DNA from: Candidatus Angelobacter sp. Gp1-AA117
Lineage (GTDB): Bacteria; Acidobacteriota; Terriglobia; Terriglobales; Acidobacteriaceae
Reading direction: 5' to 3'
Length of the DNA stretch: 64,000 nucleotides
Assembly: GCA_003223515.1 (NCBI GenBank)
Contig: QHVI01000022.1
Location: 1 to 64,000 of the forward strand
Part shown: positions 62,957-64,000 of the stretch, one piece after another
How positions within the stretch are numbered: the stretch's first letter is position 1
How the letters are laid out: each line of letters opens with the position of its first letter
Position numbers and translations under genes: made by a program
The notes under the pieces: model-generated
The model's input: only the letters and a program-made list of their open reading frames with translations
Database searches by the model: none
Told to the model about the DNA's origin: nothing

Positions 62957-63225
62957 CAACACTGATGACACAGATGGAACAGATTGGCACAGATGAAGAT
63001 AAGCGCAAAGGTCAAAAGCCCAACACAGATGACACAGATGGAACAGATCGGCACAGATCAACACTGATGACACAGATGGAACAGATTGGCACAGATGAAG
63101 ATAAGCGCAAAGGTCAAAAGCCCAACACAGATGACACAGATGGAACAGATCGGCACAGATTAAGATCAGCGCAAAGCTCAAAAGCCCAACACAGATGACA
63201 CAGATGGAACAGATCGGCACAGATT
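62957..63225 (+). repeat. tandem array of CACAGATGACACAGATGG units (102-bp period)
   Basis: The unit starts at 62957 and 63059 and again, 5'-truncated, after 63160. Each holds CAACACTGATGACACAGATG, GGAACAGATTGGCACAGATG, GATAAGCGCAAAGGTCAAAA and CCCAACACAGATGACACAG segments, themselves two near-repeats of ~60 bases. Both strands stay open as frames, but the encoded sequences are repeat artefacts. It occupies the gap between the DUF711 gene and the amidohydrolase. Confidence 0.85.
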
Positions 63226-63253
63226 CAAGACAAGGAATGAAGATTCATCAAAA

Positions 63254-64000
63254 ATGAAAAGTCACTGTCATATAACGTTGCTTTTTGTTCTGCTATTTAC
63301 TTCGGTTGTCTTTGCCCAAAGCACGCAGCCATCCGGCTACATCATCCATTGCGGGACGCTGATTGATGGTGTTTCTAGTCAGTCCCGGCACAACATAGAC
63401 ATCAACGTTAGCGGCAACAAGATTACAGAAGTGCGTCAGGGTACGGGTGCATTCAGTGCGAGCCCGCCTGAGGGGCGCGCGTATTTCATTGATCTTCAGA
63501 GCTACACCTGCCTGCCCGGCCTGATCGATACGCACACGCACGTGCTGCTGCAGGGCGACATCATTGTGGATTATGACGAGCAGTTGCTGAAGGAATCCAC
63601 GGCGTATCGCGCGATTCGCGCCACGGTGGCTGTACGGCGGGCTCTGGATTTCGGCTTCACCGCATTGCGCGACCTGGAAACAGAAGGCGCGGGATATGCG
63701 GACGTGGATATTCGCAATGCCATTGATCGAGGCATCATTCCGGGGCCGCACATGCAGGTTTCGTCGCGGGCCATGGACGTGACCGGAGCGTATCCGCTGC
63801 TGGGGTATTCGTGGGAATTGGAACTGCCTCACGGTGTGCAAGTGGTGGATGGCGTTGATGGAGGCCGCAAAGCGGTGCGCGAGCAGCTATCGCATGGCGC
63901 AGACTGGATCAAGGTCTACAGCGACCGGGGCGGCATGGTCCGTCCGGATGGGGTGCTCGATGATATTCCCACTTTCACTCTGGATGAAATGCGGGCCATT
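63254..64000 (+). CDS. exported amidohydrolase, partial (runs off the window)
   Basis: 249 residues from ATG 63254. A signal peptide (ITLLFVLLFTSVVFAQS) is followed by the amidohydrolase fold: IIHCGTLIDGVSSQSRHNIDI, LPGLIDTHTHVLLQGD (metal-binding HxH), ALDFGFTALRDLETEGAG, and EQLSHGADWIKVYSDRGG. It resembles the imidazolonepropionase-like, prolidase-type exported amidohydrolases common in Acidobacteria. The 3' end, with the remaining metal ligands, lies beyond position 64000. Confidence 0.9.
   Translation, partial: MKSHCHITLLFVLLFTSVVFAQSTQPSGYIIHCGTLIDGVSSQSRHNIDINVSGNKITEVRQGTGAFSASPPEGRAYFIDLQSYTCLPGLIDTHTHVLLQGDIIVDYDEQLLKESTAYRAIRATVAVRRALDFGFTALRDLETEGAGYADVDIRNAIDRGIIPGPHMQVSSRAMDVTGAYPLLGYSWELELPHGVQVVDGVDGGRKAVREQLSHGADWIKVYSDRGGMVRPDGVLDDIPTFTLDEMRAI

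Noticed and set aside
62948-63220. Open frames on both strands through the CACAGATG array
   Set aside because: The translations (for example HLCHLCWAFDLCAY units) only reflect the tandem repeat period; no start site.

Overview
The window looks like a stretch of chromosome from an Acidobacteriota-type bacterium, near Koribacter and other Terriglobia. This is an inference from protein style, not a database match. The clues are a carboxypeptidase-regulatory-domain (Oar-like) TonB-dependent receptor, DUF4142 and DUF4091 secreted proteins, acidobacterial-style conserved hypotheticals, frequent TTG/GTG starts, and very repeat-rich intergenic DNA. No rRNA, tRNA or CRISPR array was recognised. Most genes are housekeeping or envelope genes.

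Layout. 1-4.9 kb: envelope and periplasmic genes (barrel-like protein, cupredoxin/membrane fusion, DUF4142, SirB1-TPR). 5-17.7 kb: core metabolism and replication, all on + (cca-type nucleotidyltransferase with a basic tail, dnaE, accA, a GHMP kinase, a secreted hypothetical, nadE, a DsbA-like thioredoxin, msrB). 17.9-20.9 kb: a 985-aa secreted DUF4091 protein on -. 21.2-29.4 kb: a complete phosphate regulon (phoB-phoR, pstS, pstC-pstA-pstB-phoU). It is interrupted between phoR and pstS by a REP-associated transposase (RAYT) and its repeats. Direct-repeat sites with an 11-bp period precede phoB, pstS and pstC and are candidate Pho boxes.

29.5-35.3 kb is a small accessory or defence island: a PIN-domain toxin overlapping an unusually long putative antitoxin, a small zinc-ribbon protein, and a large type IIG-like restriction-methylase split by two compensating frameshifts. 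35.9-41.7 kb (all -): an outer-membrane barrel, a 50-aa membrane micro-ORF behind a TPR-secretin gene, a HAD phosphatase, and a purC-cvpA-Fis-like cluster. 42.7-46.6 kb: smc, with a roughly 110-residue acidic insertion in its N-terminal ATPase half. 47.2-48.6 kb: an AT-richer island with an orphan membrane/coiled-coil protein and a frameshifted four-helix-bundle gene. 48.7-56.3 kb: M20 peptidase, ribA, a DUF2520 dehydrogenase, a Nudix hydrolase, a cold-shock protein, polX and a SUKH-domain protein. 56.5-64 kb: a membrane-anchored hypothetical, a TonB-dependent receptor, a short CoA-transferase, an exported DUF711 protein, and an amidohydrolase cut by the window end.

The intergenic DNA carries several dispersed repeat families. 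They are a ~110-bp module (3 copies), a 120-bp element with inverted ends (2 full copies, 1 deleted), a 190-bp MITE-like element, RAYT/REP repeats, and degenerate families built on CCGCAGAGG.CGCAGAGG and CACAGATGAACACAGATG, some in tandem arrays. The strongest candidates for something new are the toxin/long-antitoxin pair, the micro-ORF behind the secretin, the insertions in SMC and PhoR, and the RAYT/REP block inside the phosphate regulon.
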